In this document: positions 7,298 through 20,425 of the stretch, piece after piece
How positions within the stretch are numbered: position 1 is the first letter of the stretch
Layout of the letters: the number at the start of each line of letters is the position of its first letter
Assembly: GCF_900184035.1 (NCBI RefSeq)
Contig: NZ_FXWP01000014.1
Coordinates: 124,001 to 188,000 of the forward strand
DNA length: 64,000 bases
Origin: Kosakonia pseudosacchari
GTDB taxonomy: Bacteria > Pseudomonadota > Gammaproteobacteria > Enterobacterales > Enterobacteriaceae
Reading direction: 5' to 3'
Notes under the pieces: generated by a model
Told to the model about the DNA's origin: nothing
The model's input: the letters and a program-made list of their open reading frames with translations, nothing else
Database searches by the model: none
Made by a program: the position numbers and the translations under genes

Positions 7298-8206
7298 TTA
7301 TAGCAGGCTTGGGACAATAATGGCGGCGAAAATTGCCGCAATAGCGAGATATTTCACCGCATAGTAGAGCTTGCGGCTGCGTTTTTTCAGCCGCTGGCCG
7401 CCTTCGCGAAGGGCATAAACATATTTGAAGATGCGATTGATCGCACCGGTGCGGTCGCCTTCGTCATTTGGCGAACTGGCGGCGGACATTACCGTTGAGC
7501 CAATCCAGTGATTTACCGCCTGCGCCCAGCGCCATTTCATGGGGCGCTCGATATCGCAAAACAGAATAATGCGCGTCTGGTCGGTTTTATTTTCTGCCCA
7601 GTGAACGTAGGTTTCATCAAAGATCACCGCTTCGCCGTCTCGCCAGCTATGACGCTGGCGGTCTACTTCAATAAAACAGCGGTCATCATTTGGCGTTGCT
7701 AACCCAAGGTGATACCGCACAGAGCCCGCATAAGGATCGCGATGTTTTCCCAAATACGCGCCCGGCGGCAGTTCGGCAAACATTGCCGCCTTAATCGAGG
7801 GGATCTGATTCACCAGCCTGGTGGTGACCGGGCAAAGGGGTTGCGCCGAAGGGTGCGCGTCGCTGTACCATTTCAGGTAGAAGCGTTTCCAGCCGCGTTT
7901 AAAAAAGGTGTTAAAGCCCGCGTCATTATTCGCCTGCGCCGCTTTAATGTGATCCTGCAAACGCAGCGCCTCTTCACGAATAATCTGCCAGTTAGCCGTA
8001 ATTTCCTGCAGTTCCGGAAAAGTCGCGTTGTCAAAAAACGGCTGTTTCGGCGGCAGGCGCGAAAAGCCGGTCATAAACATATTGATAGGCGCCATAAACG
8101 TTGAATGATCAAACAACTGGCGTGAAAGTTTCTGCTTCTCTATGCCACGGGAATGCGCATAGATCACGCTGATAACAAAAATGGCGAGAATAATAACGGC
8201 AACCAT
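7298..8206 (-). CDS. lpxO: LpxO-type lipid A 2-hydroxylase (Fe(II)/2-oxoglutarate dependent)
   Basis: A 302-residue inner-membrane protein. It has an N-terminal membrane anchor (VAVIILAIFVISVIYAH), a cytoplasmic aspartyl/asparaginyl beta-hydroxylase domain at about 70-230, and a C-terminal hydrophobic helix (VKYLAIAAIFAAIIVPSLL). The iron-binding His-x-Asp and distal His are seen in KHRDPYAGSVRYHLGL and TYVHWAENKTDQTRIIL, with the Arg of the latter fitting 2-oxoglutarate. LpxO hydroxylates the secondary myristate of lipid A on the cytoplasmic face and is found in Salmonella and Klebsiella but not E. coli K-12. It lies where E. coli has yicI/yicJ. Confidence 0.88.
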   Translation of the reverse strand: MVAVIILAIFVISVIYAHSRGIEKQKLSRQLFDHSTFMAPINMFMTGFSRLPPKQPFFDNATFPELQEITANWQIIREEALRLQDHIKAAQANNDAGFNTFFKRGWKRFYLKWYSDAHPSAQPLCPVTTRLVNQIPSIKAAMFAELPPGAYLGKHRDPYAGSVRYHLGLATPNDDRCFIEVDRQRHSWRDGEAVIFDETYVHWAENKTDQTRIILFCDIERPMKWRWAQAVNHWIGSTVMSAASSPNDEGDRTGAINRIFKYVYALREGGQRLKKRSRKLYYAVKYLAIAAIFAAIIVPSLL

Positions 8207-8307
8207 CGTGACTTTCCTTCCTGAAAAATTCAGAAAAAGCGTAGATCACCGTTTTAGCGCCTTCCACGTTCCCACGCGAAAGGCGCAATTTTTGTTAAAG
8301 CCATGTT

Positions 8308-10044
8308 TCAGGGGTTCGCGGGGGCGGGTTGAGAAGGTGTTTCCGTGGCTGGCGGAGTGACCACACCCCCGGTTACCACGCCGCCATGCATGCTCTGCTT
8401 GATTTGCTGTTTCTGCACGTTAATGGCAGAAAGCTCGGCGTTCACCGACGGTTTAAGCGGCGCATCGGCGCGTACGCTGCCGCTGGCGGTGAGCTGTAAA
8501 TTCCCGTCGCCGCTGATCGGCAGCGCCGGCCAGCCCCACTCCTGTAACACATTCACCGGCACGCCGCGCCCGTTCAGGCTGAGATTGACGCTGCGATCCG
8601 GCGTTTGCGCAACCACGGCTTTGGCTTCCAGCAGGCCCTGGCCGGTAAAGGCGCTCAGTTCGGTGATGTTAACGACACTGCTGTTGGCATTCAGCGCCAG
8701 CGACGGGCGGCGCACATCCACGCGGTTAAAGGTGGCGGCGGCGGCATTCAGCTTCGCTGTGCCACCCCATACGCCCCATTTGCGCTCGCGCACCAGTTGC
8801 AGGTTATCGCCGTAGCCGTCCAGCGCCGTCAGTTGCCACGGGAAAGCCGGATCGATATCAATCACCAGATTGCGGCTGGCGCTGAATTTTTTCAGCGTTA
8901 CGGTGTTCAGCCACGGTGGTAAATCCTCCATCCATAGCTGCTTCCAGTTTTCCGGCAGGGTGTATTCCAGCCCGGCGAAAGCGGTGTCGTCCAGCACCAG
9001 CGCATGACCCGCGCGATACCAGTTGCCGGAGGTGCGCACCATGCCGTTTTCCCAGCGCGAAGTGAACTGTTGCAGTGCAATGCCCTGCGGCGAGAAGTTA
9101 GCATTGAGGATCGGATCGAACAGATGCAGCGAGCCGTAAATAAATTCGCTGGCATTCATCGACAGCCTGCCATCTTCGCTTTGCCAGTCGCCTTTGGTCA
9201 GCGTCAGGTTGCGCAAACTTAAATCCAGATCGGTGACGGCCCAGCCCGGCCCCTGCAAACGGGCGTCTGTCACTTCGACACGGCCAATTTTCAGCGAGGG
9301 TAGCGTCATCAGTGGGCTAAAGAAATCGAGCAGGGATTTATCACTTTGCAGGCGGATATCGTTCAGCCGCAAATTATTCACTACCCAGCTTCCATCCGCT
9401 GCGCGTTGCGCATCGCCGGTCAGAGAGCCGCGCGCCATATCCGCGCCAATAGTGGTGAGCGTGACGACATCTTTATCGATACTACCCTGAATAAGCACAT
9501 TACTGGCGGGAACGCCGTTTAAGGTCAGCGAACCGGCACTCATCTGAATTTGCGCCTTGCTACCCAGCACATTGCCAGCAACCGGCTGCCACGGCGCAAC
9601 GCCGCCGGTGACGCGTTGAGCGCTGAGATCCCAGCCGGTGGTCGGGCTGTTAAAGGCCATATTGGTCAATTGCAGGCGATCGGCCTGGAAGGGCAGCGGC
9701 GCGGCGGACGGGGAGAAATTCAGCGTGCCGTCCTGTAACAAAATGGTGTCGGCGTGCAGCGGATCGGTAATCTGGCGGCTGCTCAGGCCAATATCCACCG
9801 TTTTGGCGACCAGCGTTGCTGGTTGACCTTTGCGGCCAAAATTAACGCCTTTTAACAACACATGGGAAGGGGAGGAGAAGCGGTGATCCATCGCTTCAAA
9901 GGTCAGGTGATAGCCGCTGTTATCATTCACCCACTTGCTGACCTGCGTTGCGCCCCAACGGGTTTGCAGCAGGAAATAGCAGGCGATGACCGCCACAAGC
10001 AGAGCGATAACAACGAAAAGGAGCAGCTTTCCAAGAAATTTCAT
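8308..10044 (-). CDS. yicH: AsmA-family inner membrane protein YicH
   Basis: A 578-residue AsmA-like protein (E. coli YicH is about 570). The start MKFLGKLLLFVVIALL is chosen over an upstream ATG at 10083 because it gives the usual single N-terminal membrane helix. The remainder is periplasmic, with the repetitive beta-strand pattern of AsmA/TamB-type proteins. AsmA-like proteins are thought to bridge the periplasm and move or organise phospholipids; the exact job of YicH is not settled. The last ~30 residues are a low-complexity proline/threonine-rich tail (PPATETPSQPAPANP). The neighbours lpxO and xanP are unrelated in function. Confidence 0.9.
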   Translation of the reverse strand: MKFLGKLLLFVVIALLVAVIACYFLLQTRWGATQVSKWVNDNSGYHLTFEAMDHRFSSPSHVLLKGVNFGRKGQPATLVAKTVDIGLSSRQITDPLHADTILLQDGTLNFSPSAAPLPFQADRLQLTNMAFNSPTTGWDLSAQRVTGGVAPWQPVAGNVLGSKAQIQMSAGSLTLNGVPASNVLIQGSIDKDVVTLTTIGADMARGSLTGDAQRAADGSWVVNNLRLNDIRLQSDKSLLDFFSPLMTLPSLKIGRVEVTDARLQGPGWAVTDLDLSLRNLTLTKGDWQSEDGRLSMNASEFIYGSLHLFDPILNANFSPQGIALQQFTSRWENGMVRTSGNWYRAGHALVLDDTAFAGLEYTLPENWKQLWMEDLPPWLNTVTLKKFSASRNLVIDIDPAFPWQLTALDGYGDNLQLVRERKWGVWGGTAKLNAAAATFNRVDVRRPSLALNANSSVVNITELSAFTGQGLLEAKAVVAQTPDRSVNLSLNGRGVPVNVLQEWGWPALPISGDGNLQLTASGSVRADAPLKPSVNAELSAINVQKQQIKQSMHGGVVTGGVVTPPATETPSQPAPANP

Positions 10045-10164
10045 GATCTTCCATCCCCAGTTGCCAGTCTGGCAGTTATGCACGATTTATGCGCAATGCT
10101 CAAGGGCGGAATGATGAAAGGAGATTACGGCGGCAACGGTTTCGCCCCGTTGCCGCGGGGGTTA

Positions 10165-11550
10165 TCAGTTTTTCTCTGGCGGAAAAATCAGATTCAGTAC
10201 AATCGCGGTGATCCCACCTGCGGCAATACCGGAAGAGAGCAGGTTTTTCAGCCAGTCCGGCGCGAATTGCAGAATTTGCGGCTGCTGGGAAACACCCAGG
10301 CCCACAGCCAGCGACAGCGCGATAATCAGGATCGCACGGCGGTTCAGCGGTTCGCGGGAAACAATGCGCACACCGGATGCGGCGATAGTGCCGAACATCA
10401 CCAGCGTTGCACCGCCCAGTACCGGCTCAGGCAGTTGCTGCACAAACGCACTCACCGCCGGGAACAGGCCGAGCACCATCAGCATCACCGCGATGAAGAA
10501 GCCGATATAGCGGCTGGCAACGCCGGTCAACTGAATAACGCCGTTGTTCTGGCCGAAGCAGGAGTTCGGGAAGGTGTTAAAAACCGCGGAAACAAAGGAG
10601 TTAAGGCCATTTGCCAGCACGCCACCTTTCAGGCGTTTCATATACAGCGGGCCAGCGACGGGCTGCTCGGAGACGTCAGAAGTGGCGGTGATGTCACCGA
10701 TGGTTTCCAGCGAGGTGATCATAAATACCAGCATCAGCGGCAGCAGCAGGGTCCAGTCAATGCTCAGGCCGTAGTAAAGCGGCGTTGGCACCATAAAAGA
10801 CGTTGCCGGTGCGCTATATTCCGGCAGCATGCCCATAAACATCGCCAGCACATAGCCAACCGCCATGGCGATCACCAGCGATGCAATGCGCAGATACGGG
10901 TTGCGCTGGCGGTTAAGCAGAATAATCAGCCCTAAAACCACGCCTGCCAGCAGCAGGTTTTTCGGCGCGCCGAAGGTGTGGTTGCCCATCGCGGCAAAAC
11001 CGCCGCCAACGGAGGTCAGCCCCACCTGGATCAGCGACAGGCCGATAATCATCACCACCACGCCGGAAACCAGTGGAGTAATAATGCGACGCGCAAACGG
11101 CAGAATGCGGGAGACGACCATTTCAGTGCAGCTGGCCAGCATCAGGGTGCCGAACAGCGCAGCCATCATCGTGGGCACGTCCGCACCGCCGGTTTTCAGC
11201 GCGGTACCACCCATAATCAGTGGCGCAACAAAGTTAAAGCTGGTGCCCTGAATCGAGAGCAACCCGGAGCCGACCGGTCCCCAGGCTTTGATCTGAATAA
11301 TAGAGGCGACGCCCGAGGCGAACAGCGACATGCTGATAATGTGCTGAGTGTCCTGAGCCGGTAAACCCAGCGCCTGGCAGATGAGCAGCGCGGGCGTGAT
11401 AACGCCAACAAACATCGCCAGCAGGTGCTGTAACGCGGCAAACAGGGTCTGCGGCAGCGGCGGGCGATCTTCAAGGCGGTAGATCAGTTCGCTGGGTTGA
11501 GTCTGCGCAACCGGTTGCGCACTTTCTGACTCGATGGTGTTTACGGACAT
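10165..11550 (-). CDS. xanP: Xanthine:proton symporter XanP
   Basis: A 461-residue NCS2-family purine permease with about 14 membrane segments, almost identical to E. coli XanP. Family hallmarks include [16 protein letters not shown] near the N-terminus, the half-helix motif [11 protein letters not shown], the NAT signature segment around [16 protein letters not shown], and the conserved SLETIGD region in TM8. ATG 11550 (MSVNTIES) fits the family start better than the one three codons upstream. It imports xanthine with protons. A perfect PurR operator lies about 50 bases upstream. It ends 80 bases before the yicH leader. Unlike E. coli, gltS does not separate it from recG. Confidence 0.96.
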   Translation of the reverse strand: MSVNTIESESAQPVAQTQPSELIYRLEDRPPLPQTLFAALQHLLAMFVGVITPALLICQALGLPAQDTQHIISMSLFASGVASIIQIKAWGPVGSGLLSIQGTSFNFVAPLIMGGTALKTGGADVPTMMAALFGTLMLASCTEMVVSRILPFARRIITPLVSGVVVMIIGLSLIQVGLTSVGGGFAAMGNHTFGAPKNLLLAGVVLGLIILLNRQRNPYLRIASLVIAMAVGYVLAMFMGMLPEYSAPATSFMVPTPLYYGLSIDWTLLLPLMLVFMITSLETIGDITATSDVSEQPVAGPLYMKRLKGGVLANGLNSFVSAVFNTFPNSCFGQNNGVIQLTGVASRYIGFFIAVMLMVLGLFPAVSAFVQQLPEPVLGGATLVMFGTIAASGVRIVSREPLNRRAILIIALSLAVGLGVSQQPQILQFAPDWLKNLLSSGIAAGGITAIVLNLIFPPEKN

Positions 11551-11602
11551 CTCAAGCAATCCCCTGATGGAAAAGCGCTGATTTTATCGGACTGTTTGGT
11601 AA

Positions 11603-11618
11603 AAGCAAACGGTTGCTT
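11603..11618. promoter_or_regulatory. PurR operator upstream of xanP
   Basis: AAGCAAACGGTTGCTT matches the PurR consensus ANGCAANCGNTTNCNT at every specified position. It lies 53 bases before the xanP start, in the promoter region, where a PurR-hypoxanthine/guanine complex would repress purine-base uptake when purines are plentiful. The site is seen directly; regulation follows from the known PurR regulon. Confidence 0.85.
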
Positions 11619-11674
11619 TGCTAAAAACATACTTTTCTAAGGGGTGTTATTTTTACGGGATAAGGTTCTAAAAC

Positions 11675-13756
11675 TCAGGCGTTGGAATAGCGTTCTGTTT
11701 CCGGCATCCAGCGGTCAATCAGCGCTTCGGCAAGCTGCGGATAACGCTCATGAATATGACGCGCCACGCGTTGCACTTCCGGGATCATCGCCTGGTCGCG
11801 CAGCAGGTCGGCGACTTTGAACTCCGCGTTGCCGGTCTGGCGGGTGCCAAGCAGTTCGCCGGGGCCGCGAATTTCCAGATCTTTTTGCGCAATCACAAAG
11901 CCATCGTTACTGTCGCGCAGCACTTGCAGACGCTTTTGCGCGGTTTTGGAAAGCGGGGATTTGTAGAGCAGTACACAGTGCGACGCAACCGCGCCGCGCC
12001 CAACGCGACCACGTAGCTGGTGGAGTTGCGCAAGTCCCAGCCGCTCCGGGTTTTCGATAATCATCAGGCTGGAATTCGGTACATCGACGCCCACTTCAAT
12101 TACCGTGGTGGCGACCAGCAGATGCAGCTCGCCCTGTTTGAATGCCTGCATTACCGCCTGTTTTTCTGCCGGTTTCATGCGGCCATGCACCAAGCCGACA
12201 TTTAGCTCCGGCAACGCCCGTTTTAACTCTTCCCAGGTCGCTTCCGCCGCTTGCGCTTCCAGCAGGTCGGACTCTTCAATCAGGGTACAAACCCAGTAGG
12301 CCTGGCGGCCTTCACCGGTGCAGGCGCTGCGCACGCGGTCGATAATCTCGTTGCGGCGCGTATCCGGAATGGCGACGGTAGTGACCGGTGTACGGCCCGG
12401 CGGCAGTTCGTCGATCACCGAGGTGTCGAGATCGGCGTAGGCGGTCATCGCCAGCGTGCGCGGGATCGGTGTTGCGGTCATGATCAACTGATGCGGGTGA
12501 AAACCCTGCTGCTGACCTTTTTCCCACAGCGCCAGCCGCTGGTGAACGCCAAAGCGGTGCTGTTCGTCGATAATCACCAGCGCAAGGCCGTTAAACTGCA
12601 CCTGTTCCTGGAAAATCGCGTGGGTGCCCACCACCATTTGCACCTGACCGCTGGCGATCGCTTCCTGCTGCGCCTGCCGTGCTTTACCTTTTTGCTTACC
12701 CGCCAGCCAGCCCACTTCCACGCCGAGCGGGGCAAACCAGGTGCGGAAATTGTTGGCGTGCTGCTCGGCGAGCAGTTCGGTAGGCGCCATCATCGCCACT
12801 TGTTTGCCATTGGCAATCGCCCGCAGGGCTGCCAGCGCGGCAACCAGCGTTTTACCGGAACCGACATCACCCTGCACCAGGCGCATCATAGGTATATCCA
12901 GCGCCATATCGCGTTCGATCTCCGCGACCACGCGCGCTTGTGCGCCAGTGGGTTTAAACGGCAATGAAGCCAGCAGGCGGTTTTTCAGTTCATCTTTGGC
13001 GCTGAGCGGTTGCGCATGATATCGCTGCGCGCCAGCGCGCAACGCCAGCATGCTGAGGTTGTGCGCCAGCAACTCTTCAAGGATCAAACGGCGCTGCGCC
13101 GGATGCTGCCCGCTTTCCAGATCGCTTAATCGCAGCGTTGGTGGCGGGCGATGCAGCGTGTGCAGCGCCTCTGGCAGGCTCATCATGCCCTGCGCCAGTT
13201 CCGGCGGCAGCAGTTCGTTGATAGCACAGGTCGCCAGCAGTTCCAGCGCCTGGTCGGTGAGCTTGCGCAATGTCGCTTGTTTGACGCCTTCGGTGGTCGG
13301 ATAAACCGGCGTCAGGGTTTCCTGCAATTCCGGTGTGCTGAGATCGCCCTGCACGCGGTATTCGGGATGGATCATCTCCGCGCCATACTTCCCGCGTTTC
13401 GCTTCCCCGTAGGCCAGCACACGGCGACCGGTGGCGAGACTGTTTTTCATCGCCGCGTTGAAGTTGAAGAAACGCATGGTGAGGATGCCGGAACCGTCGC
13501 TAATCTGGCAGGTCATCATCCGGCGGCCGCCGAAGGTGATATTGCAGTTCAGCACCTCGCCTTCCACCGTGGCGTAAACGCCCGGCAGCAAGTCGGCAAT
13601 CGGGTAAAGCTGGGTGCGATCTTCGTAGCGTAGCGGGAGATGAAGCAGGAGATCCTGAACGGTATGCAGGCCGATTTTCGCCAGCTTGCTGCTCTGCGCC
13701 GCGCCGACACCCGTCAGCGAACTTAATGGCACCGCATCGAGCAGCTTACCTTTCAT
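11675..13756 (-). CDS. recG: ATP-dependent DNA helicase RecG
   Basis: A 693-residue superfamily-2 helicase of exactly the E. coli length. An N-terminal wedge/OB domain (about 1-230) binds branched DNA. The motor domains show Walker A GDVGSGKT, the DExH-type box IIDEQHRFG, and motif VI QLRGRVGRG, with the C-terminal TRIP region. RecG remodels stalled forks, D-loops and R-loops and counters over-replication. It is the last gene of gmk-rpoZ-spoT-trmH-recG, three bases after trmH. It ends 125 bases before the xanP start, in the space where gltS sits in E. coli. Confidence 0.97.
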   Translation of the reverse strand: MKGKLLDAVPLSSLTGVGAAQSSKLAKIGLHTVQDLLLHLPLRYEDRTQLYPIADLLPGVYATVEGEVLNCNITFGGRRMMTCQISDGSGILTMRFFNFNAAMKNSLATGRRVLAYGEAKRGKYGAEMIHPEYRVQGDLSTPELQETLTPVYPTTEGVKQATLRKLTDQALELLATCAINELLPPELAQGMMSLPEALHTLHRPPPTLRLSDLESGQHPAQRRLILEELLAHNLSMLALRAGAQRYHAQPLSAKDELKNRLLASLPFKPTGAQARVVAEIERDMALDIPMMRLVQGDVGSGKTLVAALAALRAIANGKQVAMMAPTELLAEQHANNFRTWFAPLGVEVGWLAGKQKGKARQAQQEAIASGQVQMVVGTHAIFQEQVQFNGLALVIIDEQHRFGVHQRLALWEKGQQQGFHPHQLIMTATPIPRTLAMTAYADLDTSVIDELPPGRTPVTTVAIPDTRRNEIIDRVRSACTGEGRQAYWVCTLIEESDLLEAQAAEATWEELKRALPELNVGLVHGRMKPAEKQAVMQAFKQGELHLLVATTVIEVGVDVPNSSLMIIENPERLGLAQLHQLRGRVGRGAVASHCVLLYKSPLSKTAQKRLQVLRDSNDGFVIAQKDLEIRGPGELLGTRQTGNAEFKVADLLRDQAMIPEVQRVARHIHERYPQLAEALIDRWMPETERYSNA

Positions 13757-13759
13757 TGT

Positions 13760-14449
13760 TTATCCTGCCGCCTGCATGGTTGCCCACCACGTCGGGTCGG
13801 CTTCGATTTGGCCTTCCGTATTAACGTGAGGGTAAGGCAGGCCCTTGCGTTTCGCGACTCTCGCCAGCACCGGGTAGCCGCCTTCAAACAGCAGGCGTTG
13901 CTGAACTTCATCCGGCAACATGCTGTTTTCACGCTCATACATACCGGTGTTTTGCCGCTGGCGCTGCGCTTCGTAAAGGATCAAGGCGGATGCCACAGAA
14001 ACATTCAGCGACTGCACCATGCCAGTCATCGGGATGATGATGTCCCGATCCGCCAGATCCAGCGCTTCCTGAGTGATCCCGGTTTTCTCCTGGCCCATCA
14101 GAATGCAGGTCGGGCGGGTGTAATCGATCTCGCGAAAATCAACGGCGTTATCAGACAGATGGGTGGCGAGGATTTGCATGCCGCGCGCTTTCAGCACGCT
14201 GACGGCATCGGCAATGGTGCGGTGGGTTTTCACTTCCACCCAACTGTTGCTGCCCGCAGCGGACGAGGCCATGGTGCGCATGCGGTTACCCGGCCAGACG
14301 GCGTGGACTTCATGCACGCCAACGGCGTCTGCGGTGCGGATAATGGCGGAGACGTTATGAGGTTTGTGAACCTGCTCCATGCAGACCGTCAGGTCAGGCT
14401 GACGCCTGGCGAGCATCTCGCGGATACGCGCATAACGCTGAGAATTCAT
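13760..14449 (-). CDS. trmH: tRNA (guanosine-18-2'-O)-methyltransferase TrmH
   Basis: A 229-residue SPOUT methyltransferase, identical in length to E. coli TrmH (SpoU). It methylates the 2'-OH of G18 in the D-loop of tRNAs using SAM. The trefoil-knot motifs are visible: motif 1 in HKPHNVSAIIRTADAVG, motif 2 in CILMGQEKTGIT, and motif 3 in IPMTGMVQSLNVSVASALILYE. It sits between spoT (four-base gap) and recG (three-base gap). Confidence 0.96.
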   Translation of the reverse strand: MNSQRYARIREMLARRQPDLTVCMEQVHKPHNVSAIIRTADAVGVHEVHAVWPGNRMRTMASSAAGSNSWVEVKTHRTIADAVSVLKARGMQILATHLSDNAVDFREIDYTRPTCILMGQEKTGITQEALDLADRDIIIPMTGMVQSLNVSVASALILYEAQRQRQNTGMYERENSMLPDEVQQRLLFEGGYPVLARVAKRKGLPYPHVNTEGQIEADPTWWATMQAAG

Positions 14450-14453
14450 AAAG

Positions 14454-16565
14454 TTAGTTTCGGTTGCGGGTGACTTTTATCACATCCGGCATCACGCGGA
14501 TTTTACGCATGATATTCGCCAGATGAACGCGATCGCGCGCCGTCAGACGGATGAACGCGCTGTAGACGCGGCCGTCCTTCTCTTCGGTATTCAGGCTTTG
14601 AATGTTCGAAGAGGCCGTATTAATCGCTGCCGTCAGGTTCGCCAGTGCGCCCTGATGGTTAAACATATCTACCTTGATCTCGGTGATAAATTCCTGCGCG
14701 GTCTCTTTATCCCACTCGACTGCCATGAATTTCTCTGGCTCTTTCTGGTAGCCACGAATGTTGCGGCAGGACTCATGGTGAATAACCAGCCCTTTGCCGG
14801 GGCTGACGTGCGCGACAATCGGGTCGCCAGGAATGGGGCGACAGCATTTGGCAAAGGTGATCAGGACGCCGTCTGCGCCTTTAATTGGCAGATGACCGCT
14901 GCCTGAGGTGGCCTGTGTTGCTTGTACGGCTTCCCCTTGTTGCAGGTTTTTTGCTACCACGACGCTCATAGCGTTGCCGAGGCCGATTTCTGCCAGCAGA
15001 TCGTCGAGCGAAGCGAGTTTCATGCGATCCAGCTCGCGCTGCACATGTTCCTGCGGGATTTCAGCCAGTTTACGGCTGCCGCCCAACGCGTGATTCAGCA
15101 GACGGCGGCCGAGGCTCACCGAGTCGTCACGCTTGAGGTTTTTCAGCATCTGGCGGATTTTGGCGCGCGCTTTCGAGCTGACGACAAAGTTCAGCCACGC
15201 GGCATTCGGGCGTGCGCCTGGTGCGGTGATGATTTCTACCGTCTGACCGCTGGAAAGCGACTGCGACAGCGGATACGGCTGGCGGTCAACGCGCGCACCA
15301 ACACAGGCATGACCGATATCCGTGTGCACCGCATAGGCGAAATCCACCGGCGTCGCGCCAGCGGGCAGCTCGACAATACGGCCTTCCGGGGTGAAAACAT
15401 AAATCTCATCGGGGAAGAGATCAGATTTAACGCTCTCGATAAATTCAAACGAACTACCGGCGCTCTGTTGCAGCTCCAGCAGGCTTTGCATCCAGCGCTG
15501 GGCGCGGATTTGCGCGGTGGTACTGCTTTCGCCATGCTCTTTATATGCCCAGTGCGCGGCAACCCCCATCTCTGCCATCTGATCCATATCTTCGGTACGG
15601 ATCTGCACCTCAACCGGCACGCCATGCGGGCCAATCATTGAGGTGTGCAGAGATTGATAGCCGTTCGCTTTGGGAATGGCAATATAGTCTTTCACGCGAC
15701 CAGGACGCGGCTTGTACAAGCTGTGCATCTGGCCCAGAACGCGATAACAGGTATCCAGATCGTGAACAATCACGCGGAAAGCGTAGATATCCATAATCGA
15801 GTGGAAACGCTGCTCTTTCAGCACCATTTTGCAGTAAATCGAATACAGGTGCTTTTCGCGACCGCTGACGCGGCAGGGAATGCCCGCTTCCTGTAAACGC
15901 CCTTCGATTTCCGAGAGGATTTTTTGAATCATCTCTTTACGGTTGCCACGCGCGGCTTTCACCACTTCTTTAATAACGCGGTAGCGGTTCGGATACAGCG
16001 CTTCAAAACCCAGCTCTTCGAGTTCGGTTTTGATGTGATGGATACCCAAACGGTGCGCCAGCGGACTATAGATTTCGAGGGTTTCACGGGCGATGCGGCG
16101 ACGCTTGTCCGGGCGAAGAGAGCCCAGCGTGCGCATGTTATGAGTGCGGTCGGCAAGCTTGATAAGAATGACGCGAATGTCCTGCACCATCGCCATAATC
16201 ATCTTGCGAAAGTTTTCAGCCTGCGCTTCTTTCTTATCCTGAAACTTGAGCTTATCAAGCTTCGACACCCCTTCCACCAGCTCGGCAACGCTTTTGCCAA
16301 ACAGCTGCTCCATATCCTGGTAGGTGGCGGGGGTATCTTCAATCACGTCATGCAAGAGCGCAGCCATCAGCGTTTCGTAGTCGAGTTTCATCTCGGCCAG
16401 AATACAGGCCACCGCGACCGGGTGCGTGATATAAGGTTCACCACTTGAACGTGTCTGTCCCTCGTGAGCGTCACGTGCAACGAGATACGCCTGCCTGAGA
16501 CGTTTGATTTGGTCTTCAGGCAGATAGTGTTGAATCAGCTGATTCAGGCTTTCAAACAGATACAA
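14454..16565 (-). CDS. spoT: Bifunctional (p)ppGpp hydrolase/synthetase SpoT
   Basis: A 703-residue RelA/SpoT homologue, one residue longer than the E. coli protein as I remember it. The N-terminal HD hydrolase domain is intact (HP at the start, then ALLHDVIEDTPATY); the weak synthetase domain follows (SLHTSMIGPHG region), then TGS (about 388-447, EIYVFTPEGRIVELPAGATPVDFAYAVHTDIG) and a C-terminal ACT domain (VDMFNHQGALANLTAAI). It mainly degrades (p)ppGpp in the cytoplasm and responds to carbon, fatty-acid and iron starvation. It is 18 bases downstream of rpoZ, whose product omega binds ppGpp together with the beta' subunit. Confidence 0.97.
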   Translation of the reverse strand: MYLFESLNQLIQHYLPEDQIKRLRQAYLVARDAHEGQTRSSGEPYITHPVAVACILAEMKLDYETLMAALLHDVIEDTPATYQDMEQLFGKSVAELVEGVSKLDKLKFQDKKEAQAENFRKMIMAMVQDIRVILIKLADRTHNMRTLGSLRPDKRRRIARETLEIYSPLAHRLGIHHIKTELEELGFEALYPNRYRVIKEVVKAARGNRKEMIQKILSEIEGRLQEAGIPCRVSGREKHLYSIYCKMVLKEQRFHSIMDIYAFRVIVHDLDTCYRVLGQMHSLYKPRPGRVKDYIAIPKANGYQSLHTSMIGPHGVPVEVQIRTEDMDQMAEMGVAAHWAYKEHGESSTTAQIRAQRWMQSLLELQQSAGSSFEFIESVKSDLFPDEIYVFTPEGRIVELPAGATPVDFAYAVHTDIGHACVGARVDRQPYPLSQSLSSGQTVEIITAPGARPNAAWLNFVVSSKARAKIRQMLKNLKRDDSVSLGRRLLNHALGGSRKLAEIPQEHVQRELDRMKLASLDDLLAEIGLGNAMSVVVAKNLQQGEAVQATQATSGSGHLPIKGADGVLITFAKCCRPIPGDPIVAHVSPGKGLVIHHESCRNIRGYQKEPEKFMAVEWDKETAQEFITEIKVDMFNHQGALANLTAAINTASSNIQSLNTEEKDGRVYSAFIRLTARDRVHLANIMRKIRVMPDVIKVTRNRN

Positions 16566-16583
16566 GGGTGACCTGCAGGTTAA

Positions 16584-16859
16584 TTAACGACGACCTTCAG
16601 CAATGGCGGTTACGGCCTGCAGTTCTGCGGCTTCCTGCTCTTGCTGTTCCTGACGCTCACGGACATCGAGGATCTGGTTGTTGATCAGACCTTCTTCGAT
16701 TTCGCGCAGCGCGATAACGGTGGTTTTATCGTTTTCTTCCGGGACTAACGGATCTTTACCGCCAACCTGCATCTGACGAGCGCGACGCGCGGCGACCAGC
16801 ACCAGGTCAAAACGGTTACCTACTTTCTCTACAGCGTCCTGAACAGTTACGCGTGCCAT
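16584..16859 (-). CDS. rpoZ: RNA polymerase omega subunit
   Basis: The 91-residue omega subunit, the E. coli length. It opens [30 protein letters not shown], the conserved part that clamps the beta' C-terminus and forms part of ppGpp site 1 on RNA polymerase. The glutamine/glutamate-rich tail ([15 protein letters not shown]) is normal for the family. It lies between gmk and spoT in the conserved operon. Confidence 0.97.
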   Translation of the reverse strand: MARVTVQDAVEKVGNRFDLVLVAARRARQMQVGGKDPLVPEENDKTTVIALREIEEGLINNQILDVRERQEQQEQEAAELQAVTAIAEGRR

Positions 16860-16913
16860 AATTAAAATGCTCCACAGGTGAAGAAATGACTGGGCATGAT
16901 ACTGAAACCAGGC

Positions 16914-20085
<3,172 letters not shown>

Positions 20086-20311
20086 GCGCTCCCCCGTAAA
20101 TCAGAAGCGGCAGGGTAGCGATTAACACTCAGGGATGCGATTGAGATTTTCTAAGGGGTGTGGTTTTGAATAAGTTTAACTAATGTGTTGTTCGGAGTTT
20201 GTATTGGATTATCTGTATGATTTTAAAATTTAAATAGAAGTGCGTAGGGCAGGTAAATGGCAGCGATGAATAAAATTCAGCATAAGTTAATTACAGGCGG
20301 CGTGATAAATG

Positions 20312-20333
20312 AAAAGGCCCCACCGGGCCTTTT
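20312..20333. terminator. Strong hairpin terminator, probably the original yicC terminator
   Basis: AAAAGGCCC (20312-20320) pairs perfectly with GGGCCTTTT (20325-20333) around a four-base loop, giving a bidirectional-type terminator. It follows a yicC-tail-like sequence (stop codon on the minus strand at about 20352-20354), suggesting that it terminated yicC before the satellite inserted. Confidence 0.8.
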
Positions 20334-20425
20334 CAACGTGCTGCGAAGAGGTTACTCTTGGATCTGTTTATTGAGTAGTACTGTTAATGCTCCATTAATA
20401 CTGAATTTTGTTTATTGATTTTTTT

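Noticed and set aside
6875-7341. Open frames on both strands between selC and lpxO
   Set aside because: Both translations look random, they overlap each other and run into lpxO, and neither shows a recognised motif.
9862-10935. Long + strand frame antisense to yicH and xanP
   Set aside because: His-, Gln- and Arg-rich composition typical of the complement of GC-rich coding DNA; both sense genes are certain.
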